This document shows positions 8,061 through 14,995 of a stretch of DNA of 32,157 nt, in pieces. The stretch is from Mesorhizobium waimense. Its GTDB lineage: Bacteria; Pseudomonadota; Alphaproteobacteria; Rhizobiales; Rhizobiaceae. Location of the stretch: contig NZ_QZWZ01000059.1 in assembly GCF_003601975.1 (NCBI RefSeq), positions 1 through 32,157 on the forward strand. The letters run 5' to 3'. Made by a program: the position numbers and the translations under genes. How positions within the stretch are numbered: position 1 is the stretch's first letter; each line of letters opens with the position of its first letter. Below the pieces are notes generated by a model. That model made no database searches and was not told the DNA's origin. It was given only the letters and a program-made list of their open reading frames with translations.

Positions 8061-9304
8061 AGTCGCTGCGCCGGCGCCTGATCATTCTGCTGGTCGTTTC
8101 GATCGTCGGCGTCGTCGGCCTGGCAACGATCGTCGCCATCAAAGTGCTTGGCGGGCCGTCGCCCGAGTTGAGCATGGGGCCGGTCGCCCGACAGATCCAG
8201 TTGATGGTGCAACTGGTCCCGGGCCACGTCCCGGGCGCCGGCGATGCGCCGGTCACTGTGAGCGATCATCCCGCCGATGGTGTCGAAGACCAAAAGCACA
8301 CCCGTGTGCTCAACCACATCATGCACGAGTTGGGCCTTGATGTTTCGGCCGTCGTCAGCCGCAATGTCGGCAGACCCGGCATGGTCGCTTCGGTCGCGCT
8401 GCCCGATAACAGATGGATGATCGTAGACGCCCCCGATTTCGGGCCGCCGCGAGATGCCTGGTTCGTGCTCTCGGGCTGGATCACGCTGATAGTGCTCGGT
8501 GCCACCGCGGTGTCGATCTATTTCACCGCCGTGCTGGTGCGGCCGCTGGAGATGCTGGAGGCCACCGTCAGCAAGATCGGCTCGGACGGTGTGCTGGCGA
8601 CGGTGCCGGAGGAAGGGTCGGCCGAGGTCAGGGCGACCGCGCATGCGCTCAACCAGCTTTCCGCCAGGCTGAAGACGGCGATGGAAAGCCGCATGCGGCT
8701 GGTCGCGGCCGCCGGGCATGATCTGAGAACGCCAATGACTCGGATGCGGCTGCGCGCCGAATTCCTCGACGAGGATCGCGACAAATGGCTTCACGATCTC
8801 GACGAGCTCGACCGCATCGCCGACAGCGCGATCCGACTGGTGCGCGAGGAGGTCAACCAGGATGCGGTCGAGCCGGTCGACCTGGCAAAGCTGGTCCGCG
8901 AAATCGCCGCCGAAGTGCGGTCGCTCGGGCATGCGGTATCGACCGATCACCTGGACAAGGTTTCGATCAGGGCAGGTTCGCTCGGCCTTCGCCGGGCCCT
9001 GCGCAATTTGATCGTCAACGCCGCCACGCACGGCCAGGGCTGCAGCGTTTCGCTGGCCGCCGCCGGCGATCAGGCGGTGCTGACGATTGCCGACAGCGGG
9101 CCCGGCATCCCGCCTGAGTTGCTCGCCAAGGCGTTCGAGCCTTTCTTCCGCGTCGATCCCGGCCGCCGGCAGTCCGTTCCCGGCGCCGGACTTGGTCTCG
9201 CCATCGCCAAGGAAATCATCGAGCGTTATGGCGGTGCCATCACGCTGGAGAACCGGACGGGTGGCGGCCTTTCCCAGAAGGTGGTCTTCGCCACGGTTTC
9301 CTAG
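8057..9304 (+). CDS. Membrane sensor histidine kinase, EnvZ-like
   Basis: A 415-residue kinase. TM1 is about residues 7-30, a periplasmic sensor loop of about 105 residues follows, TM2 is about 136-160, then come HAMP (161-213) and the HisKA dimerisation domain with phospho-acceptor His221 in AAGHDLRTPMTRM. The HATPase_c domain has N317/N321 (LRNLIVNAATHG), DSGPG at 346-350 and GAGLGLAIAKEI at 377-387. All catalytic boxes are intact. It is coupled to the preceding regulator by a 4-base overlap. The periplasmic loop has no recognisable ligand domain. Given the divergent Spy-like gene, envelope or metal stress is a plausible signal. Confidence 0.96.
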   Translation: MKSLRRRLIILLVVSIVGVVGLATIVAIKVLGGPSPELSMGPVARQIQLMVQLVPGHVPGAGDAPVTVSDHPADGVEDQKHTRVLNHIMHELGLDVSAVVSRNVGRPGMVASVALPDNRWMIVDAPDFGPPRDAWFVLSGWITLIVLGATAVSIYFTAVLVRPLEMLEATVSKIGSDGVLATVPEEGSAEVRATAHALNQLSARLKTAMESRMRLVAAAGHDLRTPMTRMRLRAEFLDEDRDKWLHDLDELDRIADSAIRLVREEVNQDAVEPVDLAKLVREIAAEVRSLGHAVSTDHLDKVSIRAGSLGLRRALRNLIVNAATHGQGCSVSLAAAGDQAVLTIADSGPGIPPELLAKAFEPFFRVDPGRRQSVPGAGLGLAIAKEIIERYGGAITLENRTGGGLSQKVVFATVS

Positions 9305-9355
9305 CGCAGGCTTTGCGTGCAGCGTCTGGCTCCGCGTCGCGTATGGGAGGATGCC

Positions 9356-9736
9356 ATGGCCGATGGTGGAATGAACGTCACGAAATTCGAATCCAAGTCC
9401 CACAACAACCCAGATGAAATTCGGACGCCCGACAAGACATGTGTCGAAGTGGTCCGGCTTCCCGGCTTCACGATCGGGCGGCTCAATATGGAGCCCGGAT
9501 GGAAATGGTCCGAGTGCGTGAAGCCTGTCGTCAAGACGGACAGTTGTCAGGTGTCGCATGTCGGCTACGTCGTATCCGGAACCTTGACCGTCAGATTGAA
9601 TGACGGAACCCAGAAAACGTTCGAGCAGGGCATGTCCTATACAATTCCGTCCGGCCACGACGCCTGGGTGGAAGGCAACGAACGCTTCGTGTGCATCGAA
9701 GTCATGAGCGCCGAGCAGTACGCCAAACCGGCATAG
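9356..9736 (+). CDS. Cupin-domain protein
   Basis: A 126-residue single-domain small beta-barrel protein. Cupin motif 1 is around residues 64-75 (CQVSHVGYVVSG, His68). Motif 2 is around 97-104 (IPSGHDAWVEG, His101). Only part of the usual metal-ligand set is visible: H68, H101 and possibly Glu/Cys residues nearby. Metal binding and catalysis are therefore uncertain; it may bind a small ligand. GGGAGG at 9345-9350, five bases before the ATG at 9356, fixes the start. It follows the kinase gene by 51 bases on the same strand and could be co-transcribed. Confidence 0.9.
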   Translation: MADGGMNVTKFESKSHNNPDEIRTPDKTCVEVVRLPGFTIGRLNMEPGWKWSECVKPVVKTDSCQVSHVGYVVSGTLTVRLNDGTQKTFEQGMSYTIPSGHDAWVEGNERFVCIEVMSAEQYAKPA

Positions 9737-9885
9737 GGCAGGGCGCGGAGCTGCAGGCTAGGCTGCAGCGGGGTGAGGGGTGTTGCCGCGCCACCCACCG
9801 CCGTTCGCCTTGGCGGACCATTTGCAAGGTCAGTCTCGCAACAGCCAGCACGGATATCATTGAGCCGTCACCAGAGGAGGTCTCA

Positions 9886-10131
9886 ATGGTTTCCGCGATT
9901 GCAAGTCAACATCGGCATGTTCCGGAAAATCAACTGAAAGCGGGAAAGCCGGAAACGGGCGAAGGATTTGCGCCGGGCAACAGCGCAGACAGCGTCGGAC
10001 ATCGTGCCAAGGCGATGGTTGCCGAAACCGGCGACACGGATCCTGGTGCGCAAGGCCGCGCGGCATCGACGATCGCCAGGATGGACATCACGGTTTTGAC
10101 GCCGCCACCCGAAGAAGCGCCAGCGGAGTAG
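9886..10131 (+). CDS. Small hydrophilic protein, function unknown
   Basis: An 81-residue open frame with an excellent ribosome-binding site (AGAGGAGG at 9873-9880, five bases before the ATG). The composition is Gly/Ala/Glu/Pro-rich and lacks hydrophobic segments, so it is probably disordered. It ends LTPPPEEAPAE. No family recognised. It lies 149 bases after the cupin gene and opens the region of small accessory genes. Confidence 0.6.
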   Translation: MVSAIASQHRHVPENQLKAGKPETGEGFAPGNSADSVGHRAKAMVAETGDTDPGAQGRAASTIARMDITVLTPPPEEAPAE

Positions 10132-10368
10132 GCCGGAGGATCGCTGAGCGGGCATCGGGCCGGTCGGTGGAACACTAGCGACGTGATAAGGAACGCCTGT
10201 CACGTGGCGAGCATCGCGCCAATGCCCCGCAACTAGACCTGTCAGTAAGCCCAGCCCGGTGACTGCTTTTCATTGTCGTGTATCCCTGCGACATCCTCGA
10301 ACAATAAAAAGGGAACGCAATTCAGTGCGTTAGCGTTCAATAGGCGATGGCGTTAAGTGGGGCTATGT

Positions 10369-10560
10369 ATGATGAGCTCTCTTCGTGAAAAGCCTACTCT
10401 CACATTCCACACAGAGGCGGAGCGTCACGCCCGGCTCGAAAAGAACGCGCGTTTGAGGGAGCTTCGATCTCATGCGTCTTGGATAGTGCTCGATCCTGAT
10501 GCTCCGTTTCATGATGAGATCGATTGTTCAGCCATCTTTGAAGAGAAGACTTCGCGCTAG
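10369..10560 (+). CDS. Small hypothetical protein
   Basis: A 63-residue frame beginning MMSSLREKPTLTFHTEAERHA. It is basic in the middle (LEKNARLRELR) and acidic at the end (APFHDEIDCSAIFEEK). A GTG at 10357 in the same frame would add four residues. A weak GTGGGG leader precedes the ATG. The N-terminal EKPTL matches the leader of the probable RiPP precursor at 11068, but the remainder is different, so relatedness is doubtful. No family recognised. Confidence 0.45.
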   Translation: MMSSLREKPTLTFHTEAERHARLEKNARLRELRSHASWIVLDPDAPFHDEIDCSAIFEEKTSR

Positions 10561-10813
10561 CAGGTTGGCAGCCTACGGCCGCCGGGCGGGTGGTTTACGA
10601 TGGCAGGTGGCCACAGGCGGTCGCCAGGACGTGCGGGAAGCCTCCGCGCCAGAATAGGGGCCACAGCCGGAGTCTGCGCTGGCGCGGCTCTTCTGGGACT
10701 GGAAGTTAGCCAAGGCGCTGGCCTGCCCCATAATGGGTCATTTGCCGCTGGCACCAGAATTGCTGCGTTAGCAACGCCGAGTGTTGGGGCTCGGCAATCA
10801 GGGGTGAGTGGGG

Positions 10814-10849
10814 GCCCCGCCGCTTCGCAAATGGAGCGGCGGGGCTTTC
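10814..10849 (+). terminator. Intrinsic terminator-like hairpin
   Basis: GCCCCGCCGCT (10814-10824) pairs perfectly with AGCGGCGGGGC (10835-10845) around a 10-base loop, followed by TTTCT. No annotated gene ends directly before it; the nearest plus-strand frame ends at 10560. Confidence 0.65.
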
Positions 10850-10889
10850 TGCTCTACGGGCTGTTTTAACAACCCTGCAACAAATGCCA

Positions 10890-10970
10890 GGGCGGACCGT
10901 TTGCAATTTGCCAGATACCACACTCTGGCTACCTCAGACCCTCCCGCTGGCTCCGGCCGGCGGGCTTTTT
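10890..10970 (+). ncRNA. Candidate trans-acting small RNA
   Basis: A hairpin GCCAGA/TCTGGC (10910-10929) is followed by a single-stranded CCTCAGACCCTCCC. Next comes a terminator stem CCCGC(TGG)...(CCG)GCGGG at 10943-10964 and a run of five T. A structured 5' hairpin, an unpaired C/U-rich anti-Shine-Dalgarno-like stretch and a rho-independent terminator are the usual layout of alphaproteobacterial sRNAs. The 5' end is not defined; 10890 is a guess. Confidence 0.35.
10943..10970 (+). terminator. Rho-independent terminator
   Basis: CCCGC (10943-10947) pairs with GCGGG (10960-10964), extended inward by TGG/CCG including one G-T pair, and followed by C and five T. This is the most classical terminator in the window. 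It separates the upstream transcript from the RiPP-precursor-like gene at 11068. Confidence 0.7.
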
Positions 10971-11067
10971 CGGGGAGACGAAGCCGCTCTGCAATGGGAA
11001 CGCAACTGAAGCTACAGCGTTCAGTGTCTCGGCCGACACGTCAGCCAGCGGATTTCGGAACCAGCAA

Positions 11068-11202
11068 ATGAAAAAGGCCTACGAAAAGCCCACGCTCGTG
11101 AAGCGCGAGAAGCTCACCGAGCTGACCGCTCAGATCGTCGTTTCGGGGGTGACCATCCTCTCTGCGATCAACCACCGTGATGGCGGCTCGGGGGCTGACT
11201 AG
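11068..11202 (+). CDS. Putative RiPP (lasso-type) precursor peptide
   Basis: A 44-residue peptide opening MKKAYEKPTLVKREKLTELTA. The Y-x-K-P-x-L spacing followed by a K-L and a Thr two residues before the putative cleavage point resembles leader peptides of lasso-type precursors (YxxPxL box, penultimate Thr). It also resembles the rhizobial small proteins annotated as putative RiPP precursors. The possible core is the C-terminal 20-odd residues, ending INHRDGGSGAD. No lasso cyclase, B1 recognition protein, B2 protease or transporter is in the window, so it is an orphan precursor here. The ribosome-binding site is weak (CGGA eight bases upstream). Both the RiPP assignment and the cleavage position are inference. 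Confidence 0.55.
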   Translation: MKKAYEKPTLVKREKLTELTAQIVVSGVTILSAINHRDGGSGAD

Positions 11203-11264
11203 GCCTTGCGGCTCCAGATCAGCCTGCGAAAGCTGTTTGGATACCTTCAGGCGATCGCAGGGTC

Positions 11265-11462
11265 TCACTTTTCGTCTTTATAGGATTTGGCCGCCTCATC
11301 GATCTTGCGCCAATCGTTGCCGTGTCGACGCACAAGCTCTCTTGCCTGGTTCGGCGAGACGTCATGCGTTTCGACAATGTGGCTCACTTCCGCCTCCTCG
11401 CCTTTTAGCGGGCGCGTGCGGGGCTTCTTGGGCGGCCGATCCGCGTGATCTCGTCTTGGCAC
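11265..11462 (-). CDS. Small DUF3606-like protein
   Basis: A 65-residue basic peptide with a GTG start at 11460-11462 and GGAG about nine bases upstream. The Arg/Lys/Pro-rich N-terminus is followed by a helical unit, EVSHIVETHDVSPNQARELV, then GNDWRKIDEAAK. The helix-turn-helix-like pattern with N/E-Q-A-R-E-L matches small DUF3606-type peptides common in rhizobia, of unknown function. A second peptide with the same core is encoded at 14013-14180. It is convergent with the RiPP-like gene. Confidence 0.55.
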   Translation of the reverse strand: MPRRDHADRPPKKPRTRPLKGEEAEVSHIVETHDVSPNQARELVRRHGNDWRKIDEAAKSYKDEK

Positions 11463-11666
11463 GAACAGTCTCTCCGGCTTCGGGTTAACAACCGGCCAGC
11501 ATTAGAAAGGTTTCATGTACAGAGACGAGCTATTGTCTCGCCGGTAGCACCAACACCATAATGGGGCGGGGGATGGTATCGTCGACGAAAGGCCTGACAC
11601 CCCTGCGGTGTTAACCACGTCGCTATGTTAGGTCGAACCCATGGTGTGTCTTTGCCGTTGCGGACC

Positions 11667-11900
11667 ATGGAAGATCACAAAGCGAGATTCCGCTATCGCA
11701 CCGAACCGCCGGGTACTTGGAGGGAGCACCTCCTTATCGGCAGGACCTGGCAGCGCGCCAAGGTGGCGTGCGACCGGCTGAGGCGCATCTACGACAAACG
11801 GCTGGAGGGTAGACCGCGTGGCAGCAAGGGAAAGCGCCCAGCCGATCCGGCAGACCGTGTCGACGATCTCATTTCATCCATCCGAAAGAGCCGCGGCTAG
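11667..11900 (+). CDS. Small basic hypothetical protein
   Basis: A 77-residue frame from the ATG at 11667, beginning MEDHKARFRYRTEPPG. An in-frame ATG at 11625 is also possible. It is strongly basic in the second half (RLRRIYDKRLEGRPRGSKGKRP). No ribosome-binding site is evident for either start and no family was recognised. Codon use is compatible with a real gene, but support is modest. Confidence 0.38.
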   Translation: MEDHKARFRYRTEPPGTWREHLLIGRTWQRAKVACDRLRRIYDKRLEGRPRGSKGKRPADPADRVDDLISSIRKSRG

Positions 11901-11986
11901 CCGAACCGACGCGGATCGCTCGTGGAAGATGGCCGGCGCCCGTTGGGCGGGGGGCTTTGGGGTAAAGGCGCCGGCCAGGCGGGCAA

Positions 11987-12139
11987 TCAAGTCCGCCGCC
12001 TGAGCAAGCTAGCACATGGGCCGCCAGGACGTATGGCGTGATCGCGGTAGCCGACGATGTCGCATTGCTTGTAGCGCCAGACGGCGCCGACGAACATTAA
12101 AGCGGTGATGTAGAGGCCGACGAAGTTCACCAGGCCCAT
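11987..12139 (-). CDS. Small single-pass membrane peptide
   Basis: A 50-residue frame with a strong ribosome-binding site (AAGGAG, five bases before the ATG at 12137-12139). Residues about 2-21 (GLVNFVGLYITALMFVGAVW) form one membrane helix, followed by a basic tail starting RYKQCDIVGYRDH. The VWRYKQCDIVG junction closely resembles VWRYRQRDLLG in the broken small membrane frame at 13422-13544, suggesting a duplicated family. Function unknown. Confidence 0.5.
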   Translation of the reverse strand: MGLVNFVGLYITALMFVGAVWRYKQCDIVGYRDHAIRPGGPCASLLRRRT

Positions 12140-12181
12140 TCTCACTCCTTGGAATAGCTTCGCGACCTGTTTCGCAAACCG

Positions 12182-12400
12182 ATGAAGAGCATCAACGGAA
12201 CGGAAGTGCGGCGATCCGGTTTCAGAATTGGAGGAAACTGGACATGCAACAAAATCAACGATCCGCCACCGAAGCCCGACCCGAAAAAAAAGATACCTCC
12301 CGACAAGGAAGCGTCGCCAGAGCCAGATCATGTCGATCCACCACCGCGAGATGTACGAGAGGCACCGGCGCCAAATCCAAACGGCGATAAGAAGTCCTGA
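12182..12400 (+). CDS. Proline-rich small protein (uncertain frame)
   Basis: A 72-residue frame whose last 45 residues have a regular proline pattern (NDPPPKPDPKKKIPPDK, then HVDPPPRDVREAP), like other disordered rhizobial peptides. The start at 12182 has no ribosome-binding site. By contrast, a different frame beginning at ATG 12244 (48 codons, ending at 12390) has an excellent GGAGGAA seven bases upstream but a shadow-like Arg/Ser/Thr-rich product. One reading is that a frameshift has separated the true start from the proline-rich frame; an A8 run at about 12281-12290 is a candidate spot. Confidence 0.33.
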   Translation: MKSINGTEVRRSGFRIGGNWTCNKINDPPPKPDPKKKIPPDKEASPEPDHVDPPPRDVREAPAPNPNGDKKS

Positions 12401-12572
12401 CCTCGGCACCCCGTAGGCGACTCAGTTTGCCAAAAACGAAATTGCCCAGACGTACAAAGGGCGGAAATAAGCCGACTGCGAACGCTAGTGAACGCAGCAA
12501 AACCAATGACTTAGAGTATGTTTCCATGCTGTCGAATAATCGTCGAATATGCAGCATTGAGAGAGCCGGAAA

Positions 12573-12893
12573 TTGCAGTCAGATACCGACGACATCGAAG
12601 GCCAGTCTGCCCCGAAAGGTGGACAGAAGGTGAGGCTTAAGACTTTAGCCGATCTGGACCGCCGCACGACTGCCGCCCGCGTCGTGTTCGAGCTTCGCGA
12701 CAGCTTGGCGGCCGATCTCGGCGGCAAGGCCAATCTGTCCGTCATGAAGCTGGAACTGATCGACGGCGTTGCCTGTCTCGGCGCCATGCTTAAGGACGCT
12801 GCGGCCAATTACCTCGAAGGCAAGCCGATCGACATCAAAGAGTTTATGGCCTTGACCAACGCTCAGCGTCGCCTCCTGGCCGATCTGGGCTAG
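12573..12893 (+). CDS. Phage-related small protein preceding the terminase
   Basis: A 106-residue protein with a TTG start. The N-terminus is hydrophilic (QSDTDDIEGQSAPKGGQ), followed by an all-helical region (RTTAARVVFELRDSLAADL, then IDGVACLGAMLKDAAANYL). It lies 73 bases before the truncated terminase large subunit on the same strand, the position often taken by a small terminase subunit or another packaging-linked gene. There is no direct motif evidence for that role. Codon use is typical of the host. Confidence 0.55.
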   Translation: MQSDTDDIEGQSAPKGGQKVRLKTLADLDRRTTAARVVFELRDSLAADLGGKANLSVMKLELIDGVACLGAMLKDAAANYLEGKPIDIKEFMALTNAQRRLLADLG

Positions 12894-12966
12894 AACGCCG
12901 GGCGCTTAAGGACATCACGCCATCGTTGCGTGACTACGCCGCCACCCAGTACGCGGGGGCTGCATC

Positions 12967-13425
12967 TTGAGCCTCGAAAACATCACCATCGACAAGGCTC
13001 TGCGCGACGCGAACCTGCTCGGCGCCGCGCTTGGTACGTCGCCGACCTGGGATGCATGGGTGAGCGTCCTGCGCGCCGCCTTTGGCCTGTCGATGACCGA
13101 CAAGGACCGCGCCACCTTCAATGCCGTTGCCGGCGGCAGGGAGCCACCTCCTGGCCGCGTCCGGGAGCTCTGGTGCATCATCGGGCGCCGCTCCGGCAAA
13201 AGCCGCATGGCTGCCGCCGTGGCGACCTATCTGGGGGCGTTCGGCGACCACTCCGGCCTTGCTGCCGGCGAGACCGGCGTGGTTTTGGTGCTGGCGGCCA
13301 GCAAGTCGCAGGCCAACGCCGTCTTCCGCTACATCCTTGCCTTCTTCGAAAGCAGCCCGATCCTGTCGGGCCTGATCGAAAACACGACGAGCGACGAGAT
13401 CCGGCTTGTCGGCAATATCGCCTAG
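12967..13425 (+). pseudogene. Terminase large subunit, N-terminal ATPase part only
   Basis: The 152 residues begin MSLENITIDKALRDANLLG. Walker A is GRRSGKSR at 73-80, followed by LVLAASKSQANAVFRYILAF and a segment ending SDEIRLVGNIA. This is the start of a phage terminase packaging ATPase, normally about 500 or more residues. A TAG stops the frame right at the point where family members continue towards Walker B and the nuclease domain. The sequence after the stop does not resume the family in any frame and is instead an inverted piece of an unrelated small membrane frame. The break is therefore a recombination junction, not a point mutation. Prophage remnant. Confidence 0.75.
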
Positions 13426-13544
13426 TGGAGCAGGGTGAGGGCGCCAAGGCAGGCCAGGAGCAGGCAGGCGCCCATGCCCAGCAAATCGCGCTGGCGATAT
13501 CGCCAGACGGCAGCAGCGATCAAGAGCGCGACGAGGGAGCGGAA
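13422..13544 (-). pseudogene. Fragment of a small membrane protein
   Basis: The minus-strand frame FRSLVALLIAAAVWRYRQRD, continuing LLGMGACLLLACLGALTLLH, has two hydrophobic segments around a basic VWRYRQRD loop. Its stop overlaps the terminase stop. It has no ATG and is cut by a TGA upstream; a TTG at 13521-13523 could start a shorter version. The loop matches VWRYKQCDIVG of the peptide at 11987-12139. Confidence 0.33.
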
Positions 13545-13730
13545 TCATAGCGCCGATAGCTACAGGATTTTCGGGATGAGAAGGAGTAGCGCGGGGCTTC
13601 CGACGCGGCTACCGGATTTAGAACATTTGCCGCGTCGGTCGCTCCCCCCGGCAAACTTAAACATTAGCGCTCCCTAAAACGCGGACAACGCACCCGCCCC
13701 GTTTGGTAAAAAACGTACCGTCATTTTTTA

Positions 13731-13759
13731 TTGAACACGCCATCGGACGCATTAAGAAT
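13731..13759 (+). promoter_or_regulatory. Possible sigma-70 promoter
   Basis: TTGAAC and AAGAAT are separated by 17 bases and lie 48 bases before the ATG of the next small gene, in a locally AT-rich stretch. Typical spacing, moderate match. Confidence 0.3.
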
Positions 13760-13806
13760 CCCCTCGTCACCATTCTGTTTCCGGCCCTTGGATGGGAGGT
13801 TGCACC

Positions 13807-13995
13807 ATGGATAAGCTGGGTGTTTCGGTATCGGCTATCGACTGCGATATCCTGCGCAGCGCCTTCAGAAAATCGGTCATCGAAGATGAAATCCCTGAAG
13901 ATCGATGGCGGGACCACGCGGTGCAAATGATCCGCGATTTCACCGGCGCAAAGGCGGTTGATCCCGACCTGCTGGACTGGATTGTGCGGAAGTAG
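13807..13995 (+). CDS. Small hypothetical protein
   Basis: A 62-residue protein with a strong ribosome-binding site (GGGAGG at 13794-13799, seven bases before the ATG). The sequence, beginning MDKLGVSVSAIDCDILRSA and ending in a helical WRDHAVQMIRDF segment and DLLDWIVRK, is acidic and helical and looks like a small folded domain. No family recognised. It is convergent with the DUF3606-like gene, with an 17-base gap. Confidence 0.6.
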   Translation: MDKLGVSVSAIDCDILRSAFRKSVIEDEIPEDRWRDHAVQMIRDFTGAKAVDPDLLDWIVRK

Positions 13996-14012
13996 CCACG
14001 CTGGCCGGATGT

Positions 14013-14180
14013 CTAGAGTTTTCCAACTAGAAAGCGGGCCTCGCGCAGAAGCGACGACCAATTGTGCGGCCCAAGGAAGGCGATAAGCTCGCGGGCTTGG
14101 GCTTCGGTGATGCCGGTTTCGCTGACAAGACGGCGAACAAGGCCGTCCGTTGCCGGTGGCCTTCCTTGCTCGTCAACCAT
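14013..14180 (-). CDS. Small DUF3606-like protein
   Basis: A 55-residue peptide with an ATG at 14178-14180 and AAGGA about ten bases upstream. After MVDEQGRPPATDGLVR, the core ITEAQARELIAFLGPHNW repeats the I-T/S-x-x-Q-A-R-E-L pattern of the peptide at 11265-11462, and the chain ends REARFLVGKL. It belongs to the same DUF3606-like group of short rhizobial peptides. Function unknown. The composition is clearly that of a real protein despite the length. Confidence 0.55.
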   Translation of the reverse strand: MVDEQGRPPATDGLVRRLVSETGITEAQARELIAFLGPHNWSSLLREARFLVGKL

Positions 14181-14326
14181 ATGTGGGATGTCCTTCCGTG
14201 ACCCAACGGGTGCCAGAGAGAATGGTTCCGTTGGCGCTACCCAGCGCGGCCCAGCCGCCGCGCGGACGGCTTCTGCCGCGCGCTACCTATCTGTCCGCTC
14301 GATCGACGACGGGCGCTAGTCGACCA

Positions 14327-14563
14327 ATGCCTCGCAGCGGAACATTTTCAACTGTCTCCGCGTTTGAAGCGGCATGGAAATGGGTGTCGCAAAACGGATT
14401 TCAACCTTCGATCTCGACGCTCTGTGTGCGGCCTTCAAGACGGTGGTTTTGTGAGAATGGCGTTACGGCAACCGATTGGACCGAACAAGCCAAGCTGTTC
14501 ATCAAACAGATAGCAGACGACGAGCCAGGCGAAGGCTTTGTTAGGCGAGACACTCAGCAATAG
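14327..14563 (+). CDS. Small hypothetical protein, weak support
   Basis: A 78-residue frame from the ATG at 14327 with no clear ribosome-binding site. The first half is Ser/Arg-rich. The second half (ATDWTEQAKLFIKQIADDEP) is helical and more protein-like. A short overlapping frame from ATG 14374 (MEMGVAKRISTFDLDALCAA, then a stop) is an alternative, and a frameshift joining the two is possible. No family recognised. Confidence 0.28.
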   Translation: MPRSGTFSTVSAFEAAWKWVSQNGFQPSISTLCVRPSRRWFCENGVTATDWTEQAKLFIKQIADDEPGEGFVRRDTQQ

Positions 14564-14665
14564 AAATGGCCGGTGCACTTTGGTTGGCTTTGGGCAAAGC
14601 CTACACCGGCCATTACGGATGTGTTCGGACCCGCGTTAGGACTATAGGCCCATATTAGCGGTCAC

Positions 14666-14878
14666 TCAACTGGCACCAAAGGTGTAGGCGCTACCCAGCC
14701 GATTGGCGCCCGGATAGATCGGGGCGTCAGAGGGGGTCCGGGTCATAGATCCGATGAACACGATCCTGTAGGCGACCCTGCGGCCGGTGTCGTCTCTCAC
14801 TAGCGTCGGGTAATCCTCTGGGCAATGAGGTTTGCACCCACGTTCAGCGCGACAATAAAAGCAATAGCCCCAAGCCAT
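14666..14878 (-). CDS. Small hypothetical protein, weak support
   Basis: A 70-residue frame with four Cys and one His in its first 22 residues (GYCFYCRAERGCKPHC), which could bind a metal. The remainder is not recognised. No good ribosome-binding site. It overlaps the short membrane frame at 14800-14895 in another frame, and at most one of them is likely to be real. Confidence 0.25.
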   Translation of the reverse strand: MAWGYCFYCRAERGCKPHCPEDYPTLVRDDTGRRVAYRIVFIGSMTRTPSDAPIYPGANRLGSAYTFGAS

Positions 14879-14895
14879 TCGCCCCAGCTATGCAA
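14800..14895 (-). CDS. Possible 31-residue membrane peptide
   Basis: A TTG-started frame, MHSWGEWLGAIAFIVALNVG and onward, has one clear membrane helix and a basic end (AQRITRR). A GGGGGG stretch lies just upstream as a possible ribosome-binding site. Tiny membrane peptides of this kind occur in prophages. It competes with the frame at 14666-14878. Confidence 0.27.
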   Translation of the reverse strand: MHSWGEWLGAIAFIVALNVGANLIAQRITRR

Positions 14896-14995
14896 AGCAT
14901 CCCCCCATGTTCAATTCCCTCGCGCCGACTGTAGCGAGAGGACGCGAACGCGCGCAAGCTTCGCCCCGCAAGGGCGCGTGACTGGATCGCATCCA

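Larger units (their letters stand above)
10561..11067 (+). other. Non-coding stretch with two intrinsic terminators
   Basis: No credible gene is seen in these roughly 500 bases. They contain two strong rightward terminator-like hairpins (10814-10845 and 10943-10970) and a short hairpin between them. This arrangement is expected for one or two small RNA genes. The open frames that cross it have no start signals and read through the hairpins. Confidence 0.5.

Noticed and set aside
8015..9658. 547-codon minus-strand open frame
   Set aside because: It is antisense to the histidine kinase and cupin genes; composition is His/Arg/Asp-rich with no family motifs.
9751..9771. CTGCAG...CTGCAG inverted repeat after the cupin gene
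   Set aside because: Short palindromic words without a T run; not convincing as terminator or operator.
10369..10560. Second RiPP precursor because of EKPTL near the N-terminus
   Set aside because: The rest of the peptide lacks the leader spacing and is longer and charged; the five-residue match is not enough.
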